A stretch of 64,000 nt of DNA from Schizochytrium sp. TIO01 (GCA_004764695.1 SMSO01000007.1:894001-958000); one strand, 5' to 3'; shown: positions 43,219-55,767, numbered from the stretch's first letter. A program made the numbers and translations. The notes: generated from the letters alone by a model not told the origin.

Positions 43219-46200
43219 ATGGCCACCAAAAACCATGACGAGGATATGAAGAATCATCCGTTAGACATCAGCAAAACAGCAACGCGAGGGGTGTCGTTGT
43301 CACATCGGCAACGATTTTCAGCCTGGATTGGTAAGCAAGGGCGTAGAAAGATTGTTCGCGTCATAGCTATCTTTGTAAATCCCATTCTTGCATACCTGAT
43401 CTATTTCGCTGTTGCTGAAGCACTCTATTTGTCAACACTTAACACCTTTGATCCACGATCAGCAATCAATATTCAGGTGACGGCATGTAGTGTTTTTGCT
43501 AAACCATGTCCTCTATCCGGAACAGACGAATTTGGAGATAGCGTGTGCGGGTATGATGCAGAAATTGGTCAAAAGGCGGGTACCATACGAGTTCAACGAA
43601 ACATGATTAAGTCCTCTAGTTCCCGAACATTTCGTACGAGCACTTCTTATCTTGAGTACCTTACAGTTAGTAGTACTCTTGATTGTCTCGCATTTCAATC
43701 ACGTTACTGTGCCCCGGTATGTAGGGTGGATGTATATATACCTGCGGAAAATAGTCTCCACCTTAAGATTACACAGGAGAAAAGCGAGGCTTCAAAAATT
43801 GCTACACTACGTCTTGAACCTGGCGTTTCCTTGGACCAGCTCACAGTTTCTGGTACAAGCCTTCGTGTTAGTGTCGAAGGATCCTCAGTATCCACAAAAG
43901 CAAAAATCACAAGTGGCTCTGAGGAAATCTTGATTTTAGACTCTCGACTTACAGACGGATGGCTCTCTGCAGATGATAGTAATATTCGTGTTATTTACCG
44001 AAAAAATCAGACATATGCAGCGCCTCCAGACCTCATCAAAGTTGACTACCGATCCACGACTTATGATGATCGAGTTGCATTATCAGCAAAGAAAGTCTAC
44101 TTTCAGAACGAGAATACTACCATGGATGAGTGCACTTCTGGTAAGTACTTGCAGCGTATTCAAAAAGCCTATGATCTCGACAACAATGGCAAGGTAACAT
44201 CTGATGAATTTACAAGTGGGCTTGCAACGATTGGCAAATGTTGCGGGTCGGCATGCCCAGTCGCAAATTACTGTGACAGCAAGCTTACTCCTGTGTACAT
44301 CCCATATGGAGCTAGCTATATTACATCTTCACAACTGTATGAAACAATTCGTGATGAACTTGACTACTCTGTTATTCCCTGGTGCACTCGGCGGGCATGG
44401 CTTGATACAAATTCATCCCATGATTTATCAGACGAGGAATTAATTGCAGTATTGGAGGAGAACGTGGACTATATCAATGCACGAACAAATGCAGGGATAA
44501 TTCAAATAGGGTTTTGGGATGCCGATGGTTTCCAACCCTTCGTCAGTGAGGCCCAAGAGGATGCAGATGCAGTTGCCGAGGAAAATGATGGCGAATATGA
44601 TAGCATTGATTTGAGAATGCTTTCATCTATGGCAAACTCTATCTTTTCTTCGGTGCGAGATATATACGGTGACGGACCCGTGGCAGAGAGCAGCGATATT
44701 CCTACTGAAGTTTTTGCTGTATTTTTTGCCGATATTTCCCCATTTCTTAACGAATTTTCATCTACAACAGAGTTTCGATTTGTCTATACGAACCAGCCTG
44801 TTTATCTCTCAATCGCGCCGTCACTTCTATCAGCATTGTCACTCGGTCTCCTTCAGCCGGAGATTAAGCACTTCCGAATTAGCTTTGCACCTTCATCACC
44901 CTATCAGCTTGGTAATGCTTCTGCTACGCGCGAAGCGATGGGAAATGAACTATTTCGTATTTTGAAGCCAAGGTTTCGCACATCTTTATGGGGAGCGATG
45001 GTAAGTCTTGATGATGATGAGGGCGGCTTTCAGCGACCATCGTATTCTCAGTACACACTTGACCCAGCTTCGGAAGAGGTGATTCAAATTGACTTTTCTC
45101 CAGACCAACTTGGGACGCTTTCACTCTTGTTCAGTCTTTTGATTGGAGTAATTACAGCTGTCATGGTACTTTCCAAGTTTTCCACAATCATGAAGCTCCA
45201 TCTTCAAAACAAATTCCGCAATGACGATGCTCGAGCAAAAGTACTCAAAGCTCGGAAGAGGACTACTGTCAGGGAAGCATTCCATGTAGACTTTTGCAAG
45301 GATGATGATCGCTATGCAATGAATAATGTTCTCGAGCGTCCAGTTGAGCTTTTTGATGTCATCCTTGTTGATCCGGTGCGACGTTATCTATCCGATTCGC
45401 TCAGGAGTTTTATCAACCAAACCTATGAAATTGATGAAAAGCATTTAGTATGGAATAAAAAGCATGGCCCTAGGCGATTAAAACATTCCCATAAGTCACG
45501 TATGGTCACACCACAAGAGACATCTCGTCTCACTGTAAGCCTTCCTGGAAGAGGATCCCAAGTAGTCCCTGTCGACAAAGCAAAAATCTCGTCCAAGCGG
45601 GTGTCTCATGCCGCACATTCATCAGGGAGGTACGAAAATTCAATGACATTGAGTCGTTTCTTGAAGGCTTACGAGAAATTTTGCTTTCAAGAAAACTTGA
45701 ACATGGAAGAAAATATTCAAACTGTAAAGCAACGGCTTTTGACAGAGTTTGGCATACGCATCCGAAGCTTTATGGCGCTACGCGTTGCAGGTTGCCGGTG
45801 GAAAGAGATTCCAGCTCATCATCAAGACGGACTATATACTAAAGAAATTCGACGGTCGGCACCAAATTATAATTATAGCCAGTATGTGCACGCGCATTGG
45901 GACAAGCTCTCCAAAATCTCGTCTACAGAAGACATGTTGGAGCAATTTGTACTTTTATTCTGTGATGTGACAGGGAATGTAGCAGACTTTGTATCTTTTG
46001 AGAATTTGCTGGACCAAAAAACGGGTGTAGAGCGTAAAGGATTTCAAGATGCGTTTCAGAGTTTTGCTCGTTCTATACAAAGGAGATCTGGTTATGGTGA
46101 TGTGTACGAAGTGGCACTGGATGCAGACATGCTTGATAAAGTGAACCTTAAGCTTAAAACTGTTCGCATAGAAACTATGCGAGCTTTAAAAACTCCACTT

Positions 46201-47631
46201 GATACTAATGAACATGTGCGTCGGTTTTCGTGGCGTTGGTATGCCGTTCAGTATGTGGAAGCGTGGATACATCAATTGGCCTTCGCAGTTGGCCCGGCCA
46301 TGTTAATGCAATTGGCATTCTCTGCTCAGGCCATGCATGCAACAACAATAGGCTCGGCAGCAAGTCTTCACAAGGAAGACTTAGCATTGCTACCAGTGAA
46401 ACGTAACCTTGCTTCTTTTGATGTAATTTGGCTCTTGCAAGGGGCTGGTTCTCTTGCTGCTATCTGCCTTCTCACTTGCTATGTCCTCCTTTTCCTTGTA
46501 TATGTTGAAATCTTCACTTTACATGTACTGATACAAAGGATTATTCGGATCAGCTATAGAGTAGTTTTCACCTGTTCGCTCTTTGTGCTTTTGTGTTTTA
46601 TAAGCATGCAGTGTGTCTGGGTGCTTCTCGCTGCATTTCTAAGGCCAGCAAGTTTTCTTCCGATGGGCTCTGCACTCGCCTGTTTTCTTTCAATTCTGAC
46701 CTACCAATACAATCGCATTCACAAAATTAAGAGCCGAGTACAAGGAACAATGGTTGAGGTATTTAATTCTAAAATAAGAGACCGTATTTTAGAAGCAATC
46801 GACCTCAAACGACAATGTGCACAAACACTAAATCCTGCAATCTTATCAATTGCTTCGGACACGAACTACACATTTGATCCAAATGATTTATTCACACTCA
46901 TAGATGCGCCGGATGTGAATTACAAAAATATCAAAGTGGACTCCCCCAGAGGCATTGGGACTATAGTATCTCCAATAGTGGTTCCGGCAGCTAAAGTTGT
47001 GGACATAACACCAAATAGCACAGAGGTAGACACACATATTAAAAGCGATGATACTGAAATTGGTGTTTTATCGGAAAGTCCAAGGGATTCTGCGATGGCG
47101 GTAACAGCTCCAACAGAAATTATTACAAACTCTTCAGGAGGCAACGAATTACTTTCGCGAGAAGAGTTCGACCAAATGTTTGATATGCTGGGCATCAACG
47201 TTCTTCAGTCAAGGCGTGATATGATGTTTGCCTACTGTGACTTGATAGAGTCCGACGATTATGTTTCACGAGAAGAATTTTTGGGTGCATGGGACTGGTT
47301 ACTTGGTGAGCTTGCAAGTAGTGTGGTAGGCCAAGGCCTTGGATTGTCTTCAATCGAAATTACGTTGTATATGGTAACTTTGGCAGTCGTTTTGGCTCTT
47401 ATCTTTGTGTTTTTACTTCTAAGTATGGCAGCGTTTAACCCCAATGGAGGCTTCTCAGCGATTGTGCAATCTGCCATTATAGCAAGTGCTTCATTTTTTT
47501 CAACTAGCGCATCAAACGCATTTGGTGCTGCGGGTGCAGCTACCGACTTGCATGGAAACCCAGAAGAAGTCAAGAAGATTGTTTCGAAAGAAGTTGATGA
47601 ACATATCGTGCCAGAAACAGAAAGTAATTAG
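43219..47631 (+). CDS. Large polytopic membrane protein with EF-hand motifs
   Basis: A single exon encodes 1470 residues. One hydrophobic segment lies near residues 50-75. A large region of about 550 residues follows, with paired Cys and N-x-S/T sites, probably extracellular or lumenal. It contains an EF-hand loop D-L-D-N-N-G-K-V-T-S-D-E-F at 319-331 and a weaker one, D-T-N-S-S-H-D-L-S-D-E-E-L, near 396. A second membrane segment is near 631-654. A basic region of about 360 residues comes next, probably cytosolic. Four or five hydrophobic segments lie between about 1020 and 1165, and a last one near 1382-1407, preceded by an EF-hand-like pair (about 1311-1364). Calcium sensing on both sides of a membrane is the simplest reading. 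I know no named family with this layout and suspect a lineage-specific protein. Codon use is more AT-rich than in fibrillarin. Confidence 0.85.
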   Translation: MATKNHDEDMKNHPLDISKTATRGVSLSHRQRFSAWIGKQGRRKIVRVIAIFVNPILAYLIYFAVAEALYLSTLNTFDPRSAINIQVTACSVFAKPCPLSGTDEFGDSVCGYDAEIGQKAGTIRVQRNMIKSSSSRTFRTSTSYLEYLTVSSTLDCLAFQSRYCAPVCRVDVYIPAENSLHLKITQEKSEASKIATLRLEPGVSLDQLTVSGTSLRVSVEGSSVSTKAKITSGSEEILILDSRLTDGWLSADDSNIRVIYRKNQTYAAPPDLIKVDYRSTTYDDRVALSAKKVYFQNENTTMDECTSGKYLQRIQKAYDLDNNGKVTSDEFTSGLATIGKCCGSACPVANYCDSKLTPVYIPYGASYITSSQLYETIRDELDYSVIPWCTRRAWLDTNSSHDLSDEELIAVLEENVDYINARTNAGIIQIGFWDADGFQPFVSEAQEDADAVAEENDGEYDSIDLRMLSSMANSIFSSVRDIYGDGPVAESSDIPTEVFAVFFADISPFLNEFSSTTEFRFVYTNQPVYLSIAPSLLSALSLGLLQPEIKHFRISFAPSSPYQLGNASATREAMGNELFRILKPRFRTSLWGAMVSLDDDEGGFQRPSYSQYTLDPASEEVIQIDFSPDQLGTLSLLFSLLIGVITAVMVLSKFSTIMKLHLQNKFRNDDARAKVLKARKRTTVREAFHVDFCKDDDRYAMNNVLERPVELFDVILVDPVRRYLSDSLRSFINQTYEIDEKHLVWNKKHGPRRLKHSHKSRMVTPQETSRLTVSLPGRGSQVVPVDKAKISSKRVSHAAHSSGRYENSMTLSRFLKAYEKFCFQENLNMEENIQTVKQRLLTEFGIRIRSFMALRVAGCRWKEIPAHHQDGLYTKEIRRSAPNYNYSQYVHAHWDKLSKISSTEDMLEQFVLLFCDVTGNVADFVSFENLLDQKTGVERKGFQDAFQSFARSIQRRSGYGDVYEVALDADMLDKVNLKLKTVRIETMRALKTPLDTNEHVRRFSWRWYAVQYVEAWIHQLAFAVGPAMLMQLAFSAQAMHATTIGSAASLHKEDLALLPVKRNLASFDVIWLLQGAGSLAAICLLTCYVLLFLVYVEIFTLHVLIQRIIRISYRVVFTCSLFVLLCFISMQCVWVLLAAFLRPASFLPMGSALACFLSILTYQYNRIHKIKSRVQGTMVEVFNSKIRDRILEAIDLKRQCAQTLNPAILSIASDTNYTFDPNDLFTLIDAPDVNYKNIKVDSPRGIGTIVSPIVVPAAKVVDITPNSTEVDTHIKSDDTEIGVLSESPRDSAMAVTAPTEIITNSSGGNELLSREEFDQMFDMLGINVLQSRRDMMFAYCDLIESDDYVSREEFLGAWDWLLGELASSVVGQGLGLSSIEITLYMVTLAVVLALIFVFLLLSMAAFNPNGGFSAIVQSAIIASASFFSTSASNAFGAAGAATDLHGNPEEVKKIVSKEVDEHIVPETESN

Positions 47632-49850
47632 TTATGTTGAGCCTTGTTTATTCCTCATGCTTAATCTGAAAAGAACGTTTCCCACGCTCGGTCAATAGGC
47701 CTAAAATTCTAAAAACGTTAGACTGGAAAGGAAATGATGAAAATTAGGCTTAATAAAAGTGTCCCTAAATTTAAAATGCCACTTCAGCTAGGTATTTTAC
47801 AAATTGCTGAGCGAGACATCATAATCACTTGCTGTCTAGACCACTTTGAAAAGATGAAGCGGCCTTTATGATTGCCGCCAAAATTAAGCATATGACATTG
47901 TTTGACGTCACATGAAAGCCTAGATACTACAAAGTTTAAAGTTGAGAAAACCTTTCATCTCAACGATTTTTCTATTCAGATCTAAGTATCTGGAATTCCA
48001 TAGAAGTTCTGGCTCTGGTTAAATAAAAGACCTAGCTAAAGAACTACTATAAGTGAGAACGCAATCCATTCTGCTGAAAAATACCCTTTATATAGTCTTG
48101 GTTTGGCTGAGAGCAATGTAATAATAGCCTATTGCCATTGTTTTTGTTTGCTTTCCAGCGATTTTACGGCAGTAGTTGATGCCCCGGTACATCTTCACTC
48201 GGTTCTGTCATACCCGTGTGGGCTTTGCAGCCATTAGTTCTTACTAATTCCATACACGTGTCTTTGATTGTCCAGCTTCAAGTGGTTTACCAAGAACTTA
48301 AGCAAAATTTTACTGTTGAAGCAAAGTCACCTTTCAAATGTTGAGAAGCTTTCAAGTAAAATCAACCAGCCAAGATTCACTCTTCCACAGATTTGTATGC
48401 CTATACTCATTAGGTTTGCTGCTGCACAGAGGTTTGCTGCTGCACAGAGGTCCAACACAATGCATTAGCAATTATCATTCCCTCTAGTTACACCTCGTCG
48501 TTGCGAGTTTGCGCTATTTCCCCATGTTCAGCTAGTATAAGATGCTCATGATACACGTCGCTAAGGCTTACTTAACAGACACTACTACCGCCATACCTAT
48601 ATTCGACCACGATTCTGACGTCAAGGTTTTGCGCCTCCAAGCCATAAAGTGGCGAAAGCAGTTTGCACTTCAAGCTTGTCCCATTGCCACTTGAAAGGCT
48701 CTTTCTCATTTCCAAAACTCTAATTGCCTCTCGACGAGGGCAATTAGCCTGCACTGGCAACGTAGTAGCCGCCTCATGGCACAGCCCGAGTTCTCTAGCT
48801 AGATGGATGCAAGGGCGATGCCAACGAAGCGAAGAAGTCAAGGTACACAAAGCTGACAGAGCGGGGTCAATACTACACTGGTTTAGTGAGTATGCAAACG
48901 GTTTTTCTAAAAGGACTCAGCAAAGGCCGTGGAGCTACGATCGGGGATTGCTTTGTATTGCTTGAAGGGATGCTGTAGCCGCTGGGAGGGTCTCTGATAC
49001 TTTGGTATAATGACGTGGGTATGGGAGCATGAATGCAGTATCTAAAACAGCTTCGCAATGCAGATATCCAAGTTTGAAATTCCAGCCCAGCGCCCAATTG
49101 CGTGGAATTTCTCTGTTCATTTCGCACATTAGACCGACATTTGTTCGAAAAACTTCTGCGAAAGTTGTCTAGTTCTTACATGGTAGCAAAAAGGCCAAAT
49201 GCTCAGAACATCACCATCAATAAGTTAATGAGGTCAAATCTGTATGGTTTCTTGACCACTGATGACTCTTGCCTCTCTTGTACGTTTTACCACCGGCATC
49301 TGAGTGTAGCCGCAACACTCAAGCCTGAGAGTACAGGAAATAAGGTATAACAAGTACAAGCAAGAACATATGGGACGACACGAATTGGGAGTAAAAACAT
49401 CGAGTTGGATTTTAAAAGGTTGAATAGAACTTTTCGATTGAAGAAAACATCGTGTGAGAGGCGCCAACACAGATCCTCTAATCAACGACAGGGTGAGGGA
49501 CATCGTGCGCTGCGGATGCAGCTGCGTTAGATTCTCTACATGAGGACGCGGCCACTCAAGGGAACAATCTCTGGACGATGATTGCAAACAACGAGTTGTA
49601 TATGCATACATGACAGATTCGCACAGAGTGAGTGAACCGCGTCGAAAAAAGTGATAGGAACAGTTGGCTCGTAGGTAGTCATCATCTCGGCGATGTGGCC
49701 ACCAAAGAGTCAGCCATAGACATAGAGGACAGCACCGCGGGTTAGAGCGGGTTTGCCCAGAGATATTGACAATTACTTCAGCTATTTGAGGCGTATTTAC
49801 TGCTGGTGAGCACCACGCTTCAGATAACGGTGACAGGGTGAAGAAGCAAT
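47632..49850. other. Intergenic region, convergent genes
   Basis: 2.2 kb lies between the ends of the EF-hand protein gene and the multi-pass protein gene. Only short frames without recognisable products are present. A GTAGGTAGTCATCATC lies at 49671-49686. Confidence 0.5.
48413..48450. repeat. 18-base direct duplication
   Basis: GGTTTGCTGCTGCACAGA occurs twice in a row. Confidence 0.85.
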
Positions 49851-51104
49851 TTAGATGGAAGGGCTGCGAGAAGCACGAGGGCTCTGGCCGCTGGGGCGGG
49901 TGAAGGAGACGAGGAAGGAGGGAGGGGGGATGGGGTGCTTGTTAGCGCACTCAATGCAAAGGGTGACAGAGGAGAGGAAGAAAGCGCATGAGCCCCAGAA
50001 GGTGGAGAGGTTGGTACCCCAGTGCTGGCAGCAGACCTCGTTGCCATCACGACCCATGTAGAACCAGCCAAAAAAGGCGTTCAACATGAAACCACATGCA
50101 CCAATGAAGTAGAAGAAGTTAGCCCACCAGCCCATAGATCCAAAGTTAGGCATGTACCATGCGTACTGGCATTCAAGAGTAAGAGTAGAACCGACGAAAA
50201 GGAAACAAATAGAACCGAGAGCAAGACCACCCCACATGAAGATGTCGTAGAGGATGATGTTGTCGTAGGGAACGAGGGTGACACCACCTTCAGTACCAGC
50301 AATGGGGAGACCAAGAGTGAGGGTTGCGAGATAGATGGTTGTGCCGATGAACTGAACACTTGCACCACGCTTGCCAACATCAGAGAAGTCAAGACCAATC
50401 CATCTCCAGGGGCGCTGGGGCTTCTCTTCCTCATCATCATCATTTACAAATTCGACAATACTCTTGCGGCCGCGGGCGTGGGATTCTGCTGTTGCCTTGC
50501 TCTTGCCAAGCTGCTTGACACGGTATCCGAGCTCGAGCTCACGGCGGGGGTTAATAGCTTCAAGGAGACTGAAGTAGCCTCCCAACTGGAAAAGGAAGGC
50601 ACCAATGAAGGCAGAGACTTCACCAAAGAAGTAGCCATCAGAGAAGGATCCGGGCCAGAAGAGGTTGGCGCCACCGACAACGAAAAGAACCGATCCCCAG
50701 GCGAAGGTGTGGCCAACCCACCAGGAGATGTTACCGGGCTCGAAACTGAGGAGGTAGATAACAGTGCGGCCAACCTTGACGTTCTTGTCGTGGCTCTCAA
50801 TGGTAGGGTAGCGACCCTTGCGCTGCTGACGAGCGTGCCAGATGATCTCGCCGTCGAAATCACTGGGGTAGAAGACAACCTCGTGGTTGTTGACCTGCTG
50901 CACTCCGGAAATGCCGGAAAGGTCACCAAAGTTCTCAACATCCTTGAGGGCAGAGGGGCGGTTGCCGTTCATCATGTCACCGACGGACACGCGAGGGCCA
51001 ACACGCTGGCTGCCGAGGCGGCCTTGCTGCTGAGAGTCCGGGTTACGGAATCCGGCCTCTGCATCGCCGCCCGTATGGGCTCCAACCTGAGCGGGGTTTC
51101 CCAT
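49851..51104 (-). CDS. Multi-pass membrane protein, YrhK-like
   Basis: A single exon encodes 417 residues from a true ATG. A hydrophilic N-terminal 125 residues is followed by about six transmembrane segments (near 126-150, 158-180, 248-268, 283-310, 322-346 and 362-382). A polar loop with an acidic D-D-D-E-E-E run lies between the second and third. Aromatic- and Gly-rich helix pairs, each ending in L-F-x-x-G-G or similar, resemble the small YrhK-type membrane domain repeated three times. That assignment is tentative and the biochemical role is unknown. Codon choice is strongly biased to C/G-ending codons, much more than in the neighbouring EF-hand gene, which suggests high expression. The C-terminal tail is Pro/Ser/Arg-rich. 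Confidence 0.85.
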   Translation of the reverse strand: MGNPAQVGAHTGGDAEAGFRNPDSQQQGRLGSQRVGPRVSVGDMMNGNRPSALKDVENFGDLSGISGVQQVNNHEVVFYPSDFDGEIIWHARQQRKGRYPTIESHDKNVKVGRTVIYLLSFEPGNISWWVGHTFAWGSVLFVVGGANLFWPGSFSDGYFFGEVSAFIGAFLFQLGGYFSLLEAINPRRELELGYRVKQLGKSKATAESHARGRKSIVEFVNDDDEEEKPQRPWRWIGLDFSDVGKRGASVQFIGTTIYLATLTLGLPIAGTEGGVTLVPYDNIILYDIFMWGGLALGSICFLFVGSTLTLECQYAWYMPNFGSMGWWANFFYFIGACGFMLNAFFGWFYMGRDGNEVCCQHWGTNLSTFWGSCAFFLSSVTLCIECANKHPIPPPSFLVSFTRPSGQSPRASRSPSI

Positions 51105-54100
51105 TGTACTTGCTTGCTTTGCTTGTATACTATTGCTTGTTTCTTACAGAGTCGCTGCACGTGCTGCACGTGCTTTGCGAGTTACTTTGGATTTATAAGT
51201 ACTAGAGCCTGCTGCGCTGTTGCTTTGCTTGCAGATCTTCTTGTTGTTGCTCGCCGAGGCGGCTGTTTTGAGTTTGGGGTTTGCTTTCCACTCCTCGCCG
51301 GTCCTGGGCACACCTGATCTTGCTCGCACCCTTCGCTAAGGAAAGCTCTTCCTACAAACCAAATTACTTACGACTCTGTCGCACAATGAATGTATAGAAT
51401 AGAAGGTCTAGTGGGAGTCTTTTACTTTTGGTATTGGATGGGATAAATAGCAAGAACAAAGTGAGTTAAAAAGGATTTTGAGCAATGTGAAAGTGCTCGC
51501 GTGAGGCGGCTCGGAGGTAGTGGTGATGGAATGGAATTCCACAAAGGGATGGGATGGAGGTCCTGCTGCTGCTGATGCTGCTGCTATGTAATCAATCTCA
51601 TTGAGCCACGTTGTTTTAAAGTCATTTTCAATGCTGTTGATCATCCTCTTGATCGCTCTTGGCTAGTGCTGCGTCCTTTTCAATGAAAGTAAACATGATC
51701 GATGGTGCTTTTGTCACTTTTGTGAGGACTATGATGACATTTACTTCTTTAACTAACACCTCCATTCACTCGAAAAAATAAATTAAAAATTAACTTTAAA
51801 ATAAAGGTTTTTGCACAGTTGGGGAAAAAGTGGAAACCATGACTCACAAGTCAACTAAACATACATAAAGACAGCTTCTCCCTCAAAAAGAACCACTTTG
51901 TTAGCATTCTCACGGATGAGCAAGCAGCCATGAAAAGCCAACTAGACGGTCTTGAGCTAGCACGCTTCTCTGCACTTCCTCGCGTCGTGCCACCTTGTGC
52001 TCGACTAAATTCTCTCTTTCTCACTTCGAGCACTCAGTCAAAATTTACAATCCTCCTCTCTTTGAACATATTTGATGCCAGTGTCGTTGTGTGAGACAGA
52101 TTAAGTGCGTACCACTGAGCCGAGTGATGTGTTTTAGGTGGGTGGGTTCATCAGTGTAGAAGGAGGGCGCGCGAACGAGGGAGAGCCTCCTCAGCGGGAC
52201 CGAAGGCGGGCGACACGAAGGAGGCTGCTCGCTAATCATGATTTATAAAAGTATAACAGCTTTGGAAACATGAGAGAAGCCTGTGGCATTTGGCGAGCAT
52301 CCACCGTGCAGGAGGCGGCTTTATCCTCTTCCGGGCTACAACTGGACCGAGCGCCTGCCTTGCCGAAGTTTCCTCTTTAGTGAATTCTGCATTGCATTCT
52401 GTTTACAATTACAGTGTGCTAGCTACTAATTTAAAAAAAAAAAAGTTAAATTAAATTAAATATTGATAATTAAAGTCATTAGCATGGAAGAGAAGCTTCC
52501 AGTTTCCATAAAGTTTCCATAAAGTAGACAAATGAAAACTATATAAGTGGTGTTTTTTTCCCTTTATTATGATGATTTTGTAAATGAAAAAAATAACATA
52601 AAAAATGAATTTCTAAAACTTTCAACAAACAAAGAAAAAGTGGTGAAAAAATGAATGAATTTGATTTGGATGATGAAATTCAATGCTTCGAGCGAAATTA
52701 AGCGAAAGCGGCTCTGTCATCGGGAGGAGGGTGGCGATGAGGAAGCACTGCTCAAGGCCCACCGAGACGCTTCTGCTATAATAGTTCGCCGAGTAAGCAA
52801 GCACGCCCACTTTCTGCAATAAGCACGAGAAAGTGCCTCTTCATACCAACCACCTCACGTGCCTTTATAAAACAGCAGCACTAGAAATAAATAAATCATC
52901 ACCGCTTCACACAAACAAAAGACACTAATCTTCAAAAGAATACTACAATCAACTCTTCAATCAATCCACTCACTGTCAAATCTCCATTTCTTGACTTGCC
53001 ATATCCCTCCACGACACCACCAAGCTAGCCGAGGAGGCACCGGCCAGGAGCAGCGTACTGGCAAGCGCCAGCGTGTGGCGAAATGTGTCATTTTAGCTCA
53101 ATGAAATTGACCTTCATTCAACGAGAAAATCTGTTCTTTCACAGACTCCCAAAGAAAGCGATCCTCCTCTATCATAGAACCGCGCTAGCCACACTTACTG
53201 ACTCGTAGCCCTGCTATAACATCAACCGCTGCACGTGCCGCGCATAGAGAGGCAGTCAGTATGTGGGAGGAGCCTCAATGCAGGCAGCTCCGGTGAGGTC
53301 TCTCATCTGCCGCCTCATAGCGCATCGTGCTTATCCACTGATACACATCCTTTATACCTGCTACCAAAGTGGCAGAAGAGAGTTTCTCCCTCGGAGCAGT
53401 ACCTCGTTTATATGCGGAAAGACATCCAACAAGAAAGCGAACGGGGCAGAGAGAAAAAGTTTATTGATCTACGCGGATTGTAAGGCAGATATATGGGAGG
53501 TGGCGTGGATATACGGGACGTGGTGCGGGAGAAGAGCCATTTTCTTTTTCTTTCTTTATTCCACATTTGGATGCGAATGCTATCCTCCTTTCAAGTTGTC
53601 TGTCCATGTTTTTACTGCTGGTGAGCGCGCCGAGAGTGTCTAATCTAGTAAGCTTTTTACGCTGATGGTCTTACTGTTTGTTCGGTTTGTCGTGGCTTAG
53701 CTTGGTTTTATTTATAATCACGATAGGCTAACTCTATCATCTTTTATACTTGTAAAAGAAAATGCCTTTTTCCATATTATGTCTTTAAGTTTTAAATGCA
53801 TCTTTAGAATTACATTTTTATTGAAATTAAAAAATATAGATAATAAATAAATAAATATAAAGTGAGAGAGTGTGCCATACTAGTGAAAGGTAGAGAGGAA
53901 AAAGGAACGGAAAATGACGATGGGAGGAAAGAGGAAACAAAGGGGCACGCGATATGGGCTTCGCCCATGTTGCGCCTGCTCGCGGCGCGCTGCTTCCTGG
54001 CTCCCGTTCTTGCGATGCATATGCTCAGGCTGGTAATACGATCTGCCAAAGGCAAGCGACGCCTCCCTCCGCCCATTTATAGCTTGCTCCACGCGTACAA

Positions 54101-55388
54101 TCTCTGGATTTGGCGTGCGGAGGATTTGGCGAAGCAAAAGTTAAAAAGAATGGGCAAGAGCATGTCTGATTATTCTTTTAAAGGAGGTCTTTTATTAAAA
54201 AAAATAAAAATAGATCAGATCAGGAAATGCGATTTCGAGTACTAGCACGGATATTCACGAGAAGACGCACACCTGCGAGAGCTAAAGAAAGTCAATAACT
54301 CTGCAGCTGCTACATGCATAAATGAGAAATTAACGCTTGCATACTACAAGTACTATGTGTAAGTGTACGACTGCTAGGACTATTTGCTTTCTTGGCGGGG
54401 ACACAGTCAAGACTAAGTATGCAATGAATTGCTTCTCTTCTCTATTTCACACCCAAGTTAAGATGGTCGCCATAATTACGACGTCCCTCCTCTTTAGAGG
54501 AAACAAACAAACAGCAAGCAAACGATTCTAGAAAACCATCAAGAATAGATATACTGCTAATAGCCTTTTCAAGAGTTATTCCCCTAACGCTGGCTCAGGC
54601 AGTAGGTAATTTATTAAACTCTCAGTTGTCCAACTATATTTTTTACTGCCCCCTCCCCGGAATTAATGTTAGTACACGCAGGATGAATGCACATTATTGT
54701 GTGAGTTTGATGAAACAATTTTAGATGAAGAAAAAACACCTAAAGAGCCCTTGGGCAGTAGAAGTTCTGTGAAGAAGCAGTCTACCATGGTGCGATTCTC
54801 GTTATCAAGGTATCTATGTCATTCGCTTTGATTATTTTATTGCCTGAATTTTAATCAAAGCTACTGCAGCACGTGCAACTTGGGTGTCGATTCAAAGCCG
54901 AGACCAGGACACATTAGGTTTGTCAAATGTCAGCACCTGCAGCATTCGGCGACAACAAATCTATTAATCAGCGATAAAATGAGTCAAATAAAGGCAGCGA
55001 ACGATGAATAGCGACAAAGCTTTCTCAAGAAGCAGAGGGTTTAGTCCCTGATTATAAAGCAACTCCTGCAACTCTTGGAGCGAGAATGAGTTCGTTCGGC
55101 GATCCATCCTTGCTTGTGAATAGTGAAATACCATCATGAGGTAAAGAAAAGGTAAGGTCTATTTCTAATTGGAGAAGAAAGTTAGGGGAAACAAAGCAGA
55201 TAGAGGGAAATGAAAAAGACACCTATGTGACGCAAGGCGTGCTTTGGTCGCCGCTGGAGCAAGTGGAAATATGCTCCTGATCTTGCAAACTAGAGAAATC
55301 GAAAATACCACATTGTACAATTGTTTATAAAGCAAAGAGTAGTTATAAACATGTTTAAAAATGAATGGAAAAATGAACTAATGATTGA

Positions 55389-55452
55389 GACACAAAGAGC
55401 TTTTTGTTAGAAGGCCAGTGTCTTATCCACCAAGTCAAGAAGGCACAGAAGC
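55389..55452 (-). pseudogene. tRNA-Arg(UCU)-like relic
   Basis: The minus strand reads TGGTGGATAAGACACTGG then CCTTCTAAC, closely like the D-loop and TCT anticodon loop of eukaryotic tRNA-Arg. A degenerate TTTGTGTCTCAATC stands where the T-arm should be. The 3' side of the anticodon stem (CAAAA) no longer pairs, and the T-loop lacks TTCRA. It looks like a decayed tRNA or a tRNA-derived repeat head. Chance similarity cannot be excluded. Confidence 0.3.
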
Positions 55453-55767
55453 AGAACAGACAAGAAGGCAAGCGAAACAAGGACCAGGGTGCCGCTTCTG
55501 TTGCCGACCTCAACTGTTCCCCGTTTTTGGTAAATGGTTCTCATCCTCGTAACAACAACCTCCTCAACAAGTTTAGTTAGTTTTTCTCATTCTCTTCTTT
55601 TCCTTCCTTTTTTGGAACAGACTAAACAAATAAATAATTTGAAAAAAAGAAAGTTTTAATTTCTTTTTCTACCTAAAAGCACTTCCACCATTGGGGCTCT
55701 ATTAAATCAATGCTTGATCATGATATCAACAATGTCATTCTGCCATCCATCCATAATCATTCTTGGC

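Noticed and set aside
50022-51317. 431-codon plus-strand frame opposite the multi-pass protein
   Set aside because: It is antisense to a gene with clear membrane segments and strong codon bias. Codons ending in C/G on the minus strand leave few stops on the plus strand.
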